Shown one piece after another: positions 1-10,044 of a stretch of DNA of 64,000 bases. The notes under the pieces are model-generated. The model made no database searches, had not been told where the DNA came from, and was given only the letters and a program-made list of their open reading frames with translations. Numbering within the stretch: position 1 is the first letter of the stretch; each line of letters starts with the position of its first letter. The stretch spans positions 12,392,607-12,456,606 of the forward strand of contig OZ029916.1 in the NCBI GenBank assembly GCA_964023275.1. Direction: 5' to 3'. The stretch comes from Norana najaformis (Eukaryota > Annelida > Clitellata > Crassiclitellata > Hormogastridae). Position numbers and translations under genes: made by a program.

Positions 1-1513
1 CATACAAGATATCTCCTGTTCTAACCTCGTTTTAAATCCACCCTCCTCCATTGATGACCTTCTCTCTTCCTACAAGACGGCCCTTTCTATGATTCTTGAC
101 AAACATGCACATGTTATTGCCCCATCCAGCTCTGACTCTAACAATCCATGGTATAATTCCTATCTCCAGGCCTTCAGATCTTTCCGGCGACGCCTTGAAC
201 GTGCCTACAAACGCACTAGCGATCCTTAGCTTCTCTCTGCCCTTAAATCTGCCACAATTAAATATCACCACCTTCTTGCTGCACTGCTAAAAAGAGATTT
301 TACTCTTCGTTAGTTCGCTCCCGATCCTCTAATCCTCGCCTTCTCTGGAAAACCAACTCCTCCATCGGAACTCATCCAGCCCACTTCCAAATTCTCTTCC
401 ACCTTGTTCAGTAGCTGACTTCTTTTGTTCTTTCTTTTCTGACAAAATTGGTACCATCCGTCTTTCTCTACATTCTTTCCTTTCCAACACCATCTGCTGA
501 TGCTTCCTTTCCCACTTATGATTGCCCTCCCTCCTCACCACGATCTTCATTCTCTTTCAACCCACATCAGAGACTGAAATACTGCATCTATTAAACTCTC
601 TTCCTAACAAACATTGTGAACTTGACCCTACACCCACTTCCTTATTAAAAAACTGGGCATCTCTCCTTGTCCCAATCATTACCAAAATAGTTAATCTCTC
701 ATTATCTACATGTAATCTCCCCCTCCTTTTCAAACAGTCTCTTGTTACCCCTCTTCTCAAGAAAATCCTTTCAAACTACCGGCCTGTTTCCAACTTAACT
801 TTCATCTCCAAATTAACTGAACGGATTGTCCTTTCTCGGATCAATGACTGTTTAGCTTCCAACTAACTCCTTACCCACACCAATCTGGTTTTACTAAACG
901 CCACTCAACTGAAACTCTGCTGACATCTCTCTACAACAAGCTTGTTTCTGCCATTTCTCATCAACTGGTTTCTTGTCTCTGTCGCCTTGATATCTCTGCA
1001 GCCTTCGACACCATAGATCACAATATCTTACTCTACTGACTTTCAACCTGGTTTGGTTTTGCTGACACTGCTGTCCTTTGGATAAGTCTTATCTCTCCTC
1101 CTGCTATTTCCCCGTTAAAACTTTGGAAGCCTCTTGTCAGTCATACCCTCTCACTTGCGGAGATCCGCAAAGCTCGGTTCCTGGACTTTTTCTGTTTATC
1201 CTCTACACTACTCCACTCAGCTCGCTCATCAAAGCATCCTCAGTTGACCATCACCTCTTTGCTGATGGCCCCCAACTATTCATCTCCTTCTCTCCTTCTT
1301 CACCTCTTTCAATTTCTGCGCTGGTCTTTTACTCAAGACTTAAAACATTTCTTTTCCAAAAATCTTTCTTCCCTTATGTCTCTTCTCGCTTCAATTTCAA
1401 ACAACATCCACTGTAGCCGTCCGACTGTCTGACGTCTGACTGCCTGACTCCTGGATCTTGACCTGGAACCGAACCTTTTTGCCTATCGATTTTGTTTTGT
1501 ATTGTTGTTGTTG

Positions 1514-1605
<92 letters not shown>

Positions 1606-1694
1606 ATGCAATGCAAACTAATCAAATCAAATCTAATGCCTCTTTGGTGCTGAAACTTAACCCAAGGTCACTTTGACTCAAACGATTTATTATA

Positions 1695-1730
<36 letters not shown>

Positions 1731-1740
1731 TAAGAACTGC
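1..1740 (+). mobile_element. L2-A LINE copy 1 (CR1/L2-like), decayed, cut by window edge
   Basis: Reverse-transcriptase fragments of a CR1/L2-type non-LTR retrotransposon are readable in several frames: the finger region with NYRPVSNL near 770-800, the HSTET motif near 905, and AAFDTIDHN near 1000. Numerous stops and frameshifts make it non-coding. The catalytic YADD box has become FADG near 1260. The 3' untranslated part follows other copies up to about 1500, then switches to a TTG/TTA microsatellite instead of the family's usual GATTAC tail. The segment is repeated almost base for base 13,614 bp downstream (13615-15356); both copies end at the same AAGAACTGC and then enter different flanks. 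The left end is set by the window, so the true start is unknown. Confidence 0.85.
1504..1605. repeat. (TTG)n(TTA)n microsatellite
   Basis: About five TTG units are followed by roughly thirty TTA units. It sits where L2-A copies elsewhere in the window continue into their 3' terminus. A second, shorter ATT array lies at 1693-1731. The long poly-Ile and poly-Tyr readings across it are translation artefacts. Confidence 0.95.
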
Positions 1741-2330
1741 TTTTGTTATCTGGGAAGCACGATTACAGAGGACGCAAAATGCCACGTGGAGATAAAAAGG
1801 AGGATCGCAATGGGAAAGGATGCCTTCTACAAGAGAAGCGAGCTGTTAAGAGGAAGACTAAATAAGAATCTAAAGAAGAGACTGATCAAGACACTGATAT
1901 GGAGTGTGGTACTATACGGATCGGAGACATGGACAATGAGAAAGGAGGACATCAAAAGAATAGAAGCCTTTGAAATGTGGATCTGGAGAAGGATGGAGAA
2001 AATCAGTTGGACAGAAAAAAAGACGAATGAGGAGGTCCTACAGATGGTAGAGGAGAAAAGAACGATACTGGAGACAATAAGAAACCGACAAAAGAAGTGG
2101 ATGGGTCATGTTCTAAGAGGAGACAATATTGTAAGAGACATAATCGAGGGAAGAATGGAGGGGAAAAAGACACGCGGAAGACCACGACAGATGATACTGG
2201 ACTGGATGATGCTAGAGGATGGATATGAAGGGCTAAAGAGAAGAGCAAACAACAGAGAAGAGTGGCGTCATTGGACATGTGGACCTGCCTGACGGCAGAG
2301 CACTAAAAGAAGAAGAAGAAGAAGTGTGGC
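1741..2330 (+). pseudogene. RTE-like LINE ORF2 C-terminus, 5'-truncated
   Basis: An open frame beginning around [10 protein letters not shown] and running about 180 codons matches the C-terminal part of RTE/endonuclease-RT proteins by motif: [46 protein letters not shown] and [10 protein letters not shown] in that order. It stops at 2290-2292 and ends in an (AGA)n tail near 2310-2325, which fits the 3' end of an RTE-type insertion. The RT catalytic core is absent, so this is a 5'-truncated dead copy. Family rank (RTE versus a relative) is from memory of motifs, not a search. Confidence 0.8.
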
Positions 2331-3216
2331 TAGAAAGCTCAAAAACATAGTTTGTCAGATTTGAAGGCACTTGCACTATGGCCTGATACCAGACAATTTT
2401 CTCCATTAATTTGAAAGGCCATACTGCTGTCTTGTTACTGGAAAAGCTTTTGTGATTTAAAATCATACAATGTATGTTTCTGGCTATGTTGATGGTTTCC
2501 AGACATAGTTTTAAAGGTGAAGTCCTGGGGCAGAGCCGGGCTGCTAAATTTGGGGAAAACGTATGCAGGATTTTACCGGTAATATTTGGAATACTTTGGA
2601 ATTGTACTGCCCCCTGCCAACTGTAGTCAACAATTGTTGCCCCCAATGCAACAGCTGTTATACCTGATACAGGATGTCCAGTTTAATAACAGTGAGACCG
2701 AATATCAGCCAGTGCTGCGATGCAGTGTGTACAGATTGTACCACGTGCTAATATGTCTCATGTGTTAAATCGGTATCAGAGGGAGTCATGATGTAATCAC
2801 ATGTTAAGTGGATTGGTATATAAATGGGTCGCATGTAAACAGGACCACACTGTATCTCACCTTGCGAGCTTCACCTTGTAGTCTAGAAGGATGGGTTGGC
2901 GTGCATTGCACACAAGAATGAGGCCGACTGAAGTGATAGAAGAGTTAAATCAGTTGCTGTCTTATGTAGCTGAAAGAAATGGGACAATTCAAAGAATGTT
3001 GGCCGAGAGACTGTACACATGGGCAAGGCTGTGGTGGGAAGTAGAGGAAGTTGAAGAAGCGAAGAATTGCTCAACTAATGCTTTTTAAATATAATGAAAC
3101 AAATGACACCTCTGCATATATATTGGATATATTCTCGGATGAACCCTGTCTTTGTTTTCGTTAAATATACATGTATGTATAAATATATGCTGGTTTGCTA
3201 ACAATAATGTGGGTAT

Positions 3217-3271
<55 letters not shown>

Positions 3272-3551
3272 ATGTGAAGTTTTGCCTGAGTTAAGACATA
3301 GAGTTTGATATATCTCAATCTGGGGGTGCCTTATGAATACTCTGACAGTTTGTATAGTTCATGTTAAGTAAGTAACACATTTGTTACATCGTGTGTTCAT
3401 TGGCTGAGCAAAGAATGGTAGGCATAATGTTAATGTTAAATAGGTCACTAGATGAACACTTGTAAAATAGATAACTGTGGTGAAAGTTTGTATGTGAAAA
3501 TGTATATAAACAGTTTCTAGGTTTCTTTGTTAAGCTTCAACAGCTGTATTT
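2331..3551. other. No gene recognised; AT microsatellite and TATA-like spots
   Basis: I see no recognisable protein. A 65-codon frame starts at 2891 (MGWRALHTRM) about 60 bases after a TATATAAATGG string near 2817; this could be a small promoter plus ORF or part of an unrecognised LTR, and I cannot choose. A second TATATAAAC string lies near 3502. Confidence 0.4.
3219..3268. repeat. (AT)n microsatellite
   Basis: About 25 AT units without interruption. Confidence 0.97.
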
Positions 3552-4460
3552 ATGGTATGTATGTATGTATGTATCACTAAATTTGTAAAGCGCCTTTTAA
3601 ATAACTCACAAAGGCGCTGCAGCACAGCTACATAACGGTCTCTAAATAGGAACGTCTTGAGACAGGCAGAAATGTTTCTTGAACTGTTGAACTGGCAAGG
3701 GACTGGATGTCTGGTGGAAGAGTGTTCCAGAGAGACGGCTCCACAGTGAAGAAGGCGCGGCCCGCCCAAGCAGATGTACGAGAACGCGGTACAATAAGTT
3801 GACCAAGTGTCGCCGATCGTAGTCTCTGTCAACCAGGTTGATCAGCAATTGGCTTGATGAGCTCATTGATATAATCCAGCACTGAGCCAACGATCGAGGA
3901 CCTGACCATGAGGAATATTTTGAACTGTACCCTCTTCTCAACTGGAAGCCAATGTAGGGTGTCTCGTATGTAGGTGGAAATATGTGAGAATCTGGACGTA
4001 CCAGCGACGAGCCGATCAGCACAGTTGAGGACAGACTGGAGCCGATGGATGCAGAATTTAGGCAGGCCGACCAGGATGGAGTTGCAGTAGTCGAGACGCG
4101 TGATGACGAAGGAATGGACGAGCATGACAGCCTCACTATAGGACAGGTTTCGACATATAGCCCTTATCTGACGCAGTTCGTAGTAGCAAGTCCTGCAGAG
4201 TGAATTAATATGGCCCGTCATCGACAGCTCTTCGTCCAACAAAACACCCAGATCACGAACCGTTCACAGCGAGACCGAGTTCGAAGACGCTGCTAGAATC
4301 ATATCTCGATCCACGTCCCGAAGCTTGTGCCAAGAGCGGAACCAGATGAACTGTGTTTTCACCGGGTTCAGCCGAAGCCGGTTTGAGGACATCCATTTCT
4401 GTATATTGGTAACCACCATCTGGATCCTCGAGACACAGGCTGTGGTGTCAGATGGATGGC
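3552..4460 (-). mobile_element. CR1/L2-like LINE 3' fragment (L2-E), reverse strand
   Basis: Reading the minus strand, the C-terminal third of an L2-type RT is clear: WMSSNRLRLNPVKTQFIW, then VRDLGVLLDEELSMTGHIN, RLDYCNSILVGLP, and DTLHWLPVEKRVQFKI. One stop lies before VRDLGV near 4262 and there is a frameshift near 3830-3850, so it is dead. Its 3' end reads through a GCGCC-rich segment into an (ATAC)n tail at 3556-3572, a short tandem tail as is usual for this clade. Confidence 0.8.
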
Positions 4461-4905
4461 AAGTCTAACTACGATGGTTCATTGCATAGGTAAATATGTC
4501 CGCATACAGATTGTGAGATGTTTACAACTGAAATAGTTGCATCATGGACACTCATTGAACTTTTAGATGTTTGTGTAAAATGGAATATTTTGTGAAAAAG
4601 TTTGAAAATTCAAGATTTTGTTGGCTATGTAGGTTTCTGTGTTAAAGGTATTCTTAGTCTGTTATGTACTGTATATAAATTTAGCCTGTTGAACTGGAGT
4701 GGAAATGGATGTGAAATTTTGGACTTGCAAAATAGCAAAACTGGAGCAGTTGACTTGTCTTAGCCTGTGGTAGCTACACAGTGAAGTTCTGTGTTCATTC
4801 AAGTTCTGTTGAACGGTTCATTGCACTGGGTGAGATGAACAAACAAAGCTGTAATAATAACGCATGCTCTGCACTTTTACAGCGTTCATATGTAATTATA
4901 ATTGT
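4461..4905. other. No feature recognised
   Basis: AT-rich sequence with no convincing frame, repeat or splice-bounded exon. Confidence 0.4.
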
Positions 4906-5203
4906 AATTTGAGATTTATAAAGTGCCTCTTAGAGGATAAACTCAACAAAGGTGCTTCCGACCCGAAAAAGTAAAATCACTGTTGAACAGTACAGTCTTC
5001 AGGCACCTGCGGAATACTGAGAGGGGAAAGGAGCTCAAGTCGCAATTCTCGAGGGAGACGATTCCAGCAAGTGGGACCAACGTAGGCAAAGCTATGAACC
5101 ATGGATTACGTTTTATGAGAGTTAGTGCTTTTGAGTGCTTTTGATTAACCTGAAAGCCAGTCACCTTTGAGTATGACCAAGGAAGGGCCATTGTGAATAA
5201 CAA
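4906..5203 (-). mobile_element. L2-like LINE 3' end fragment, reverse strand
   Basis: The minus strand shows a weak remnant of an L2 C-terminus: a segment like FIALPTLVPLAGIVSLENCDL, then FRRCLKTVLFNSDFTFSG, followed by a 3' UTR with CTAAGAGGCACTTTATAAAT and an ATTACAATTATAATTAC tail. The end structure resembles the fragment at 3552-4460. Confidence 0.55.
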
Positions 5204-6039
5204 TATGTAAACAGAATTAGTAAATAAAACAATTGCAAATAGAAACCAAGGTCTTGTGAGTTAAATGAAATGAACATGTGACATCTGCACAACTGAATAA
5301 TTCTGTCTCCATCTGACCAATATTCCTTTATAACCAAGAGACAGCCTTGACCAATGATTAACTGCACTGCAATCTCGCACGGTGTCTAAGGCAAATGTTA
5401 CATTTGACTCATATCAGTCTCCGGACCAATAGGGTGGCCCTAATTTTCTAATTTTCCAAATTTGTAACCCCGACCCTCTCAAATGGTTTCATTTTAGTGA
5501 GAAACATTTTGTGTAAAATTTGAAGCAGATCAATCTGCATTTAGAGGTCACTCATGGGGTCCAAGTCTACAATGTAATCAGCATGGTAGGAACTTTCATA
5601 AACTCTTACACACAGTGCACACGGCTCTTTTGCACATGGTTCTTTGCACAGAGTCCTTTGCACAATGCACAGTTGCACACGGCTCTTTTGCAGACGTGTC
5701 CTTTTGCACACACAACTGACTTCCTATATAGGACAGTTAACTAGCCACAACAGATGAGATAAACGTCCACTCACCGACAGACAATCGTAGCCGAAGAACA
5801 CAAGCAGAGCCGAAGAAGACGGTCAAAGCCAAGAACGGTTGGAGCAGCAGACAAAGAAGATGATTGGAGCAGAAGAAGTTGGTCTGAGCCGACACTCACC
5901 CACTGAGAACGGTTGGAGCAGCAGACAAAGAAGACTGCTTGAGCCAAAGAAGATGGCAATGCATTTGCAAGATTACCTAGTTAGCCCCGCAGAAGGAACA
6001 GAAGGAAGTAAACTACCATCGGAGAATCAGGTCCTTGGC
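5204..6039. other. Unassigned, with short imperfect tandem repeats
   Basis: Between 5590 and 5715 the word TTGCACA with GGCTCTTTTGCA recurs about five times. Between 5820 and 5950 a ~70-bp segment containing AACGGTTGGAGCAGCAGACA occurs twice. No protein is recognised; the open frame from 5839 is mostly this repeat. Confidence 0.5.
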
Positions 6040-6335
6040 CACTTAATGCATCGCCACAGTGTACTGAAAGAGGATATCCAAAGCCCACACCATACAGCAT
6101 GTCAAAGATTTCTGGTCCCGCACTAGAATTCCAACCAAACAGCACCAACACTCGATCAAAAAGCTCGAGCAACTATTCTATGAATGGCCAGGGCTGAAGA
6201 AGAACAAGTCGTCAGTACCAGACTCAAACAGCCAAAGAAGCTACGTTTTTAGACAGGATCGGGGAACTGTTTGACACTGCGTATGCTAACGCCATGGAGC
6301 TCATCGAGAATCAAGAAGACAACGAGATGATGTAT
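6040..6335 (+). pseudogene. Fragment of a conserved transposon-borne ORF (partner of a PolB-type gene)
   Basis: One plus frame gives VKDFWSRTRIPTKQ, KKLEQLFYEWPGLKKNKS (about 6103-6210). After a +/-1 shift near 6230 another frame gives AKEATFLDRIGELFDTAYA and then NAMELIENQEDNEMM (about 6237-6332). I recognise the order 'FW..ARIPT, KLY.EW..L.KN, KE..F...L..LFD.A.ADA, EED' from a multicopy ORF common in arthropod and other metazoan mobile elements; its biochemical function is not known to me. It is convergent with the polymerase fragment at 6311-7250. The frameshift shows that it is decayed. Confidence 0.55.
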
Positions 6336-7250
6336 GGGACGTGCATCTGCTTGTGGTGGTTTTGGTATTTGAGGTGGTATTTGAAGATGTTCTTACCCTC
6401 TTGGGGCATCTCAATCCGCTGCAGCTTATTACCAATGCCCTGGCAATCCTTGGTGTGGCTAGCCAGGAGGGCCTCGGTGGAGAAGACGTGCAGGCACTGT
6501 CGGCATGGAGGTCTTTTGCGCTTGTGGCCACTGTTTTTGTACATTATGCGGGCCAGATCCTTGATCCAGACATAGTTATGGTTTTTATTGTCGGCCAATA
6601 ATAGAAGATCGACGTTGTGGACTCTAGTCTCGGTAGAGACGTGGATTAGATACAGCTCGCCTTTCCCACCAAACACGTTTATGGCTATGGTTGGGTTCTA
6701 AATGGCTGATATCTGTCACCTTCTCTAGGAAAGCGATTCCTATTAAGTCCAGCTCGTCAAGGTGGGCCCAATACTTGGTTGAGCGTTGAGGATCCTTTTC
6801 AGCAGGATGCATTGCCGATAATACAGCCCAGTCAAAGCAGCAGTTGTCTATGTTCTGCACATTGACAACTGTGAGCGGGGGGACGCACTTTGGTGTGGGG
6901 AAGTAGCTACTAGCTCGAAACGGTTGGTACCTAGCAATGCCAAGGTATAGTGCCACAATCTGCCGCAGTCTGCATCCTGACCCCTCTTTGGTTACTCCTC
7001 GAGGTGCCCAAGCATCTGGGCTTTGGCCGGTTGTACACTACCATGGATGTCCTCCACTTCAGCACTGGCACGGCGGCACTCCGGAAGTAGGCCGTTCTGG
7101 TGGTGGTGTTGGGAGCAGCGTTCTCGTCATATACGTGAGTAGTCCTATGGGTGTGGTGTGTGGCCTGTGTTGCAACCCTCACAAACTGCTGTCGTGGACT
7201 CTTGAGGGCACGGCACATTCAATCTCGAAACGGAGAAGGTTTATTCATTT
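6311..7250 (-). pseudogene. N-terminal part of a protein-primed-type DNA polymerase B ORF (Polinton-like), decayed
   Basis: On the minus strand two overlapping frames (6956-6624 and 6676-6311) together show the order typical of the region upstream of the catalytic domains in PolB-like mobile-element proteins: PPLTVVNVQNIDNCCFDWAV, then ELDLIGIAFLEKVTDI, HLEPNHS, VHNVDLLLLADNKNHNYVWI, LARIMY, and a C2HC-type cluster CRQCLHVFSTEALLASH..C. The 5' part reaches about 7250 with a stop (near 7190) and a frameshift. The exonuclease and polymerase motifs are not in the window; the sequence breaks off at 6311 against the convergent fragment. A Polinton/Maverick or similar self-synthesising element is the likely source, but this is recalled motif knowledge. 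Confidence 0.6.
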
Positions 7251-7257
7251 AATTTGA

Positions 7258-7857
7258 CTGTGAGGAAACTAAAGCCTACGCCTGTATAACTGTTTCTAAA
7301 TCTAGCGAAGTTCTTAACAAATCTGCTACGAAGCGTCACAGTCTCTGAATCTGTGTGAGAACACGTCGTAGGCCAATGATGTTACTGCCACTCTCTCTTC
7401 GACGTGTGAGTCCGAACTGATCCCTTCTTCGGCGTTCTCTCTTGTTTATATAGAGGCAATTGACCGCGATTCACTACCAGGGTGGCCCGGGTAACACTGT
7501 CCCTCTGGGTTCTTGATGGATTACCCCTTTAACTGGGTATGAAGCCCCTTCTAGTCCGCCCTGTTTAATTAATTCTTGTTGCCCGAGATTGTCATTCTGT
7601 CGTGTGTCAGATTTCCCCAGTCCGTGGGTTCAGGTGGTCATGCGGAGGGAGAGTGGTGGTGGAGTCCTCGTGGAGCGTTGTTGTTTTCCCTGATCAGATT
7701 TCGTGCCTCAGTGTTGGCCGTCTGCTCCAGTGTGGTCTTCACGTGTGGCGTCCTTCCTGCAAATTAACGTAATCTTCCCGCTTCTCCCCACCCCACTCCG
7801 GTCGTCGCTGATCCATCGGAGGCTGACACAGGCATGTCCATAGACTCCACCGTGACA
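7258..7857. other. Upstream region of the PolB fragment, with a minus-strand TATA box
   Basis: No protein is recognised. On the minus strand a TATATAAAC string lies at 7444-7452, about 200 bases upstream of the PolB reading frame, and could be its old promoter. The phrase TGACCGCGA occurs here near 7470 and again near 9010 across the tandem repeats. Confidence 0.35.
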
Positions 7858-8516
7858 TTCTGTGAAGAGCTTTCTTTTCTGTTGGGGATGAGTATGTCAT
7901 TTCAGCTGGCAAAATGGCAATATTGCTTACCATAGAGCGCAATGAATTGAAATACACGGAAGTTTGAAGGGTTGCCATGGCGACACTAGTTAATGTAAGT
8001 GAAATCTGTTAGGGGTTTTGAGCAGTCCTATGGGTGTGGTGTGTGGTCTGTAAAAAATCTTTAATTTCTGTTGAGGATGAGTATATCATTTCCGCTCGTG
8101 AAGTTGCAATATTGCTTACCATACAGCGCAATGCATGGAAATCAATGGGAAGTTTGAAGGGTTGCCACGACAGCATTAGTTAATGTAAGTGAAATGTGTT
8201 AGGGGTTTTGAGTAGTCCTATGGGTGTGGCGTGTGTAGTGTAGTGGGGTTTCACTTCTGGATAATAATTTTCAATTCTGTTGGGAAGAGTATGTCATTTC
8301 AGCTCGCGAACTTGCAATATTGCTTACTCTCCAGCGCAATGCATGGAAATCAATGGGAAGTCTGAAGGGTTGCCACGACAACATTAGTTAATGTAAGTGA
8401 AATGTGTTAGGGGTTTTGAGTAATCCTATGGGTGTGACATATGGTCTGTGAAGAGCTTTCAATTCTGCTGGGGATGAGTATGTCATTTCAGCTCACGAAT
8501 TTGCAATATTGCTTAA
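7858..8516 (+). repeat. ~190-bp tandem repeat, about 3.5 units
   Basis: Units begin CTGTGAAGAGCTTTC or a variant at about 7858, 8050, 8262 and 8449. Each contains GATGAGTATGTCATTTC, TTGCAATATTGCTTA, a CAATG(C)ATGGAAATCAATGG segment, TTGAAGGGTTGCCA, TTAGTTAATGTAAGTGAAAT and CCTATGGGTGTG. The third unit carries an extra GTAGTGGGGTTTCACTTCTGG block. The fourth unit is interrupted by the MITE at 8517 and resumes at 8970. Part of the unit also occurs inside the PolB fragment at 7137-7169. Confidence 0.9.
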
Positions 8517-8969
8517 GGGCCCGTCCATAAATGACGTCATGCAATTTAGGACGATTTTTGACCCCCTCTCTCCCTCGTCACACGTCACAAGTCATACCCC
8601 CTCAAATATGACATCACAAAGCTCTGCCCCTCGCGAAAAAAACCAGATGTCCAGAATGTTATATGCAAATTTTCTTATAATTATCAAATAAAGTAATTAT
8701 AACCATAAAAAATCATGAAACTATATAGTAGAACGAAGAAAAAATGGAGAGAGTATAATTATTACAATCATTATGCATTCCAGAAAATGAAAAGCTCTGG
8801 TAGAATCATTACAATTATTAAAAATGTTTAGTAACAATAACTCGAAACAATCCAAACTGTGTGATGATGTGACGTCACATTTCTTAAACCCCTCCCTCCG
8901 TCACAAATCGTCACAGAAGTGTGACCCCCTCCCTCCCCTAAGTGCGTGACGTCATTTATGGACGGACCC
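8517..8969. mobile_element. 453-bp MITE with ~23-bp TIRs and TAA target duplication
   Basis: The two ends are inverted copies with one mismatch: GGGCCCGTCCATAAATGACG on the left, and the complement of CGTCATTTATGGACGGACCC on the right. TAA flanks both sides (8514-8516 and 8970-8972). Removing the element restores a normal repeat unit (ATTGCTTAACATACAG against ATTGCTTACCATACAG in a sister unit), which proves insertion with a 3-bp duplication. It has no coding capacity. The TSD and GGG terminus suggest the PIF/Harbinger superfamily, an inference. Confidence 0.9.
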
Positions 8970-8991
8970 TAACATACAGTGTAGTGGAGTT

Positions 8992-9396
8992 TCACTTCTG
9001 GATAATAAACTGACCGCGAATTATGTCTTCGAATCTGTCTTCTACGTGCGAATCTAAATCTGTCTCGCAACTTGACAGACATCTCCCATATTCGTCCCAT
9101 ATCTGCCTGACCCAGTTTACTATATTACTGTCACTCGTACTGCGACTACAGATACCTAAAATGTGACTGAAACAATACTGAAAATAGAACAAAAACCTCC
9201 AAAAATACTCACATCTAGATAGAACACTTCTCAGAAATAAAACTGCTCCTAGGAGTAGGAAAGCTACAAATCCTGCTGCAGCGAAAAACAAAATATCGAA
9301 CATATTGTTTCTGATGGTCTGCACTAAATAGTCTATTAATAGTACTGGATTGTACACTTCGGGTATTGGTCTACAATCGACGGCGAATTTTGGCGC
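8992..9396 (-). CDS. Small membrane-protein-like ORF, unidentified
   Basis: The minus strand is open from about 9396 to 8992 (about 130 codons, in-frame methionine at 9300 or a GTG at 9357). It contains one strong hydrophobic segment (FDILFFAAAGFVAFLLLGAV then LFL) followed by a basic/cysteine-containing tail with YCFSHILGIC and CLSSCETDLD. The layout resembles the C-terminus of a single-pass glycoprotein, but I do not recognise a family. No clear start codon or promoter is seen, and it abuts the end of the interrupted tandem array, so it may be the remnant 3' end of a gene in the same mobile element as the PolB piece. Confidence 0.35.
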   Translation of the reverse strand, partial: APKFAVDCRPIPEVYNPVLLIDYLVQTIRNNMFDILFFAAAGFVAFLLLGAVLFLRSVLSRCEYFWRFLFYFQYCFSHILGICSRSTSDSNIVNWVRQIWDEYGRCLSSCETDLDSHVEDRFEDIIRGQFIIQK

Positions 9397-9521
9397 CGCT
9401 TCCGGTTAGAGCGGAAAAATTTATATACACTAAATGCAAGTTCGTCAACTTCGTTGAGTTTTCCGAAAATTCAATCTGTGGCCCAAGAATGTATGTGACC
9501 GTTCATGATAAAACCCTCATA

Positions 9522-9602
9522 ATGTCCAGAAAGTAAATTTCCTAGAAACGATCTCAAAAAGCAAGAAAGCCCAAAATGAATCGAAATGAATTCTTTTCAT
9601 AA
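9522..9602 (+). repeat. 81-bp copy of the 3' end of the downstream 569-aa gene
   Basis: This matches 11687-11767 at 80 of 81 positions by eye, covering the last 22 codons, the stop and a few 3' bases of the gene at 10045-11754. Nothing on either side matches. It is either the remnant of an earlier family member in tandem or a terminal duplicate made when the gene moved here. Confidence 0.9.
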
Positions 9603-9904
9603 CACTGGTCAACATAGAAATCGTTACTGACTGGAAAAGGCCCTAATGTGTAGCATCTTGGTGTGCTGAACACGAATATAACCATAAAAAAATTTTATTG
9701 GCTCTCGTTTTGAAAATATTTCATATAGTTCATTTTTTATGTTTCACCATGTAAATTTATGCAGTAGGACTGCGACAATATCCTAAATAAGTCTAGAATG
9801 ATGTAATATTCCACCTCATTGCATAATCCCATCATGGATACATCATGCACAGTTGATTACGTCATTTTCTGATGCAATGTAAAACTACGGCTGCTGACGT
9901 AAGA

Positions 9905-9928
9905 TGACGTCAGCAGTGTACTATATAA
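9905..9928 (+). promoter_or_regulatory. CRE site and TATA box for the 569-aa gene
   Basis: A perfect palindromic CRE (TGACGTCA, 9905-9912) lies ten bases ahead of TATATAA (9922-9928). Transcription would start near 9955 and leave a ~90-base leader before the ATG at 10045. Position and spacing fit a compact RNA polymerase II core promoter; activity is inferred. Confidence 0.6.
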
Positions 9929-10044
9929 AGCGAGTCGGAACGGTTGAGCATTTACAATATTACAGACTTTGTGCGAGACAGTTTAAGTTACTGTTTTATA
10001 AAACTATTATTACTTTATCCATTTAGATACAATACAGAACAGTA

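Noticed and set aside
1374..1676. Poly-Ile, poly-Tyr, poly-Asn and similar ORFs across the trinucleotide arrays (also at 15072, 15236, 17355 and 20569)
   Set aside because: Low-complexity translations of microsatellites on either strand, with no independent coding signal.
3530..4136. Several overlapping minus ORFs as separate genes
   Set aside because: All are frames of one decayed LINE C-terminus.
6294..6601. Plus-strand ORFs over the PolB fragment
   Set aside because: Apart from the first ~13 codons belonging to the convergent ORF, they are antisense readings of the PolB region.
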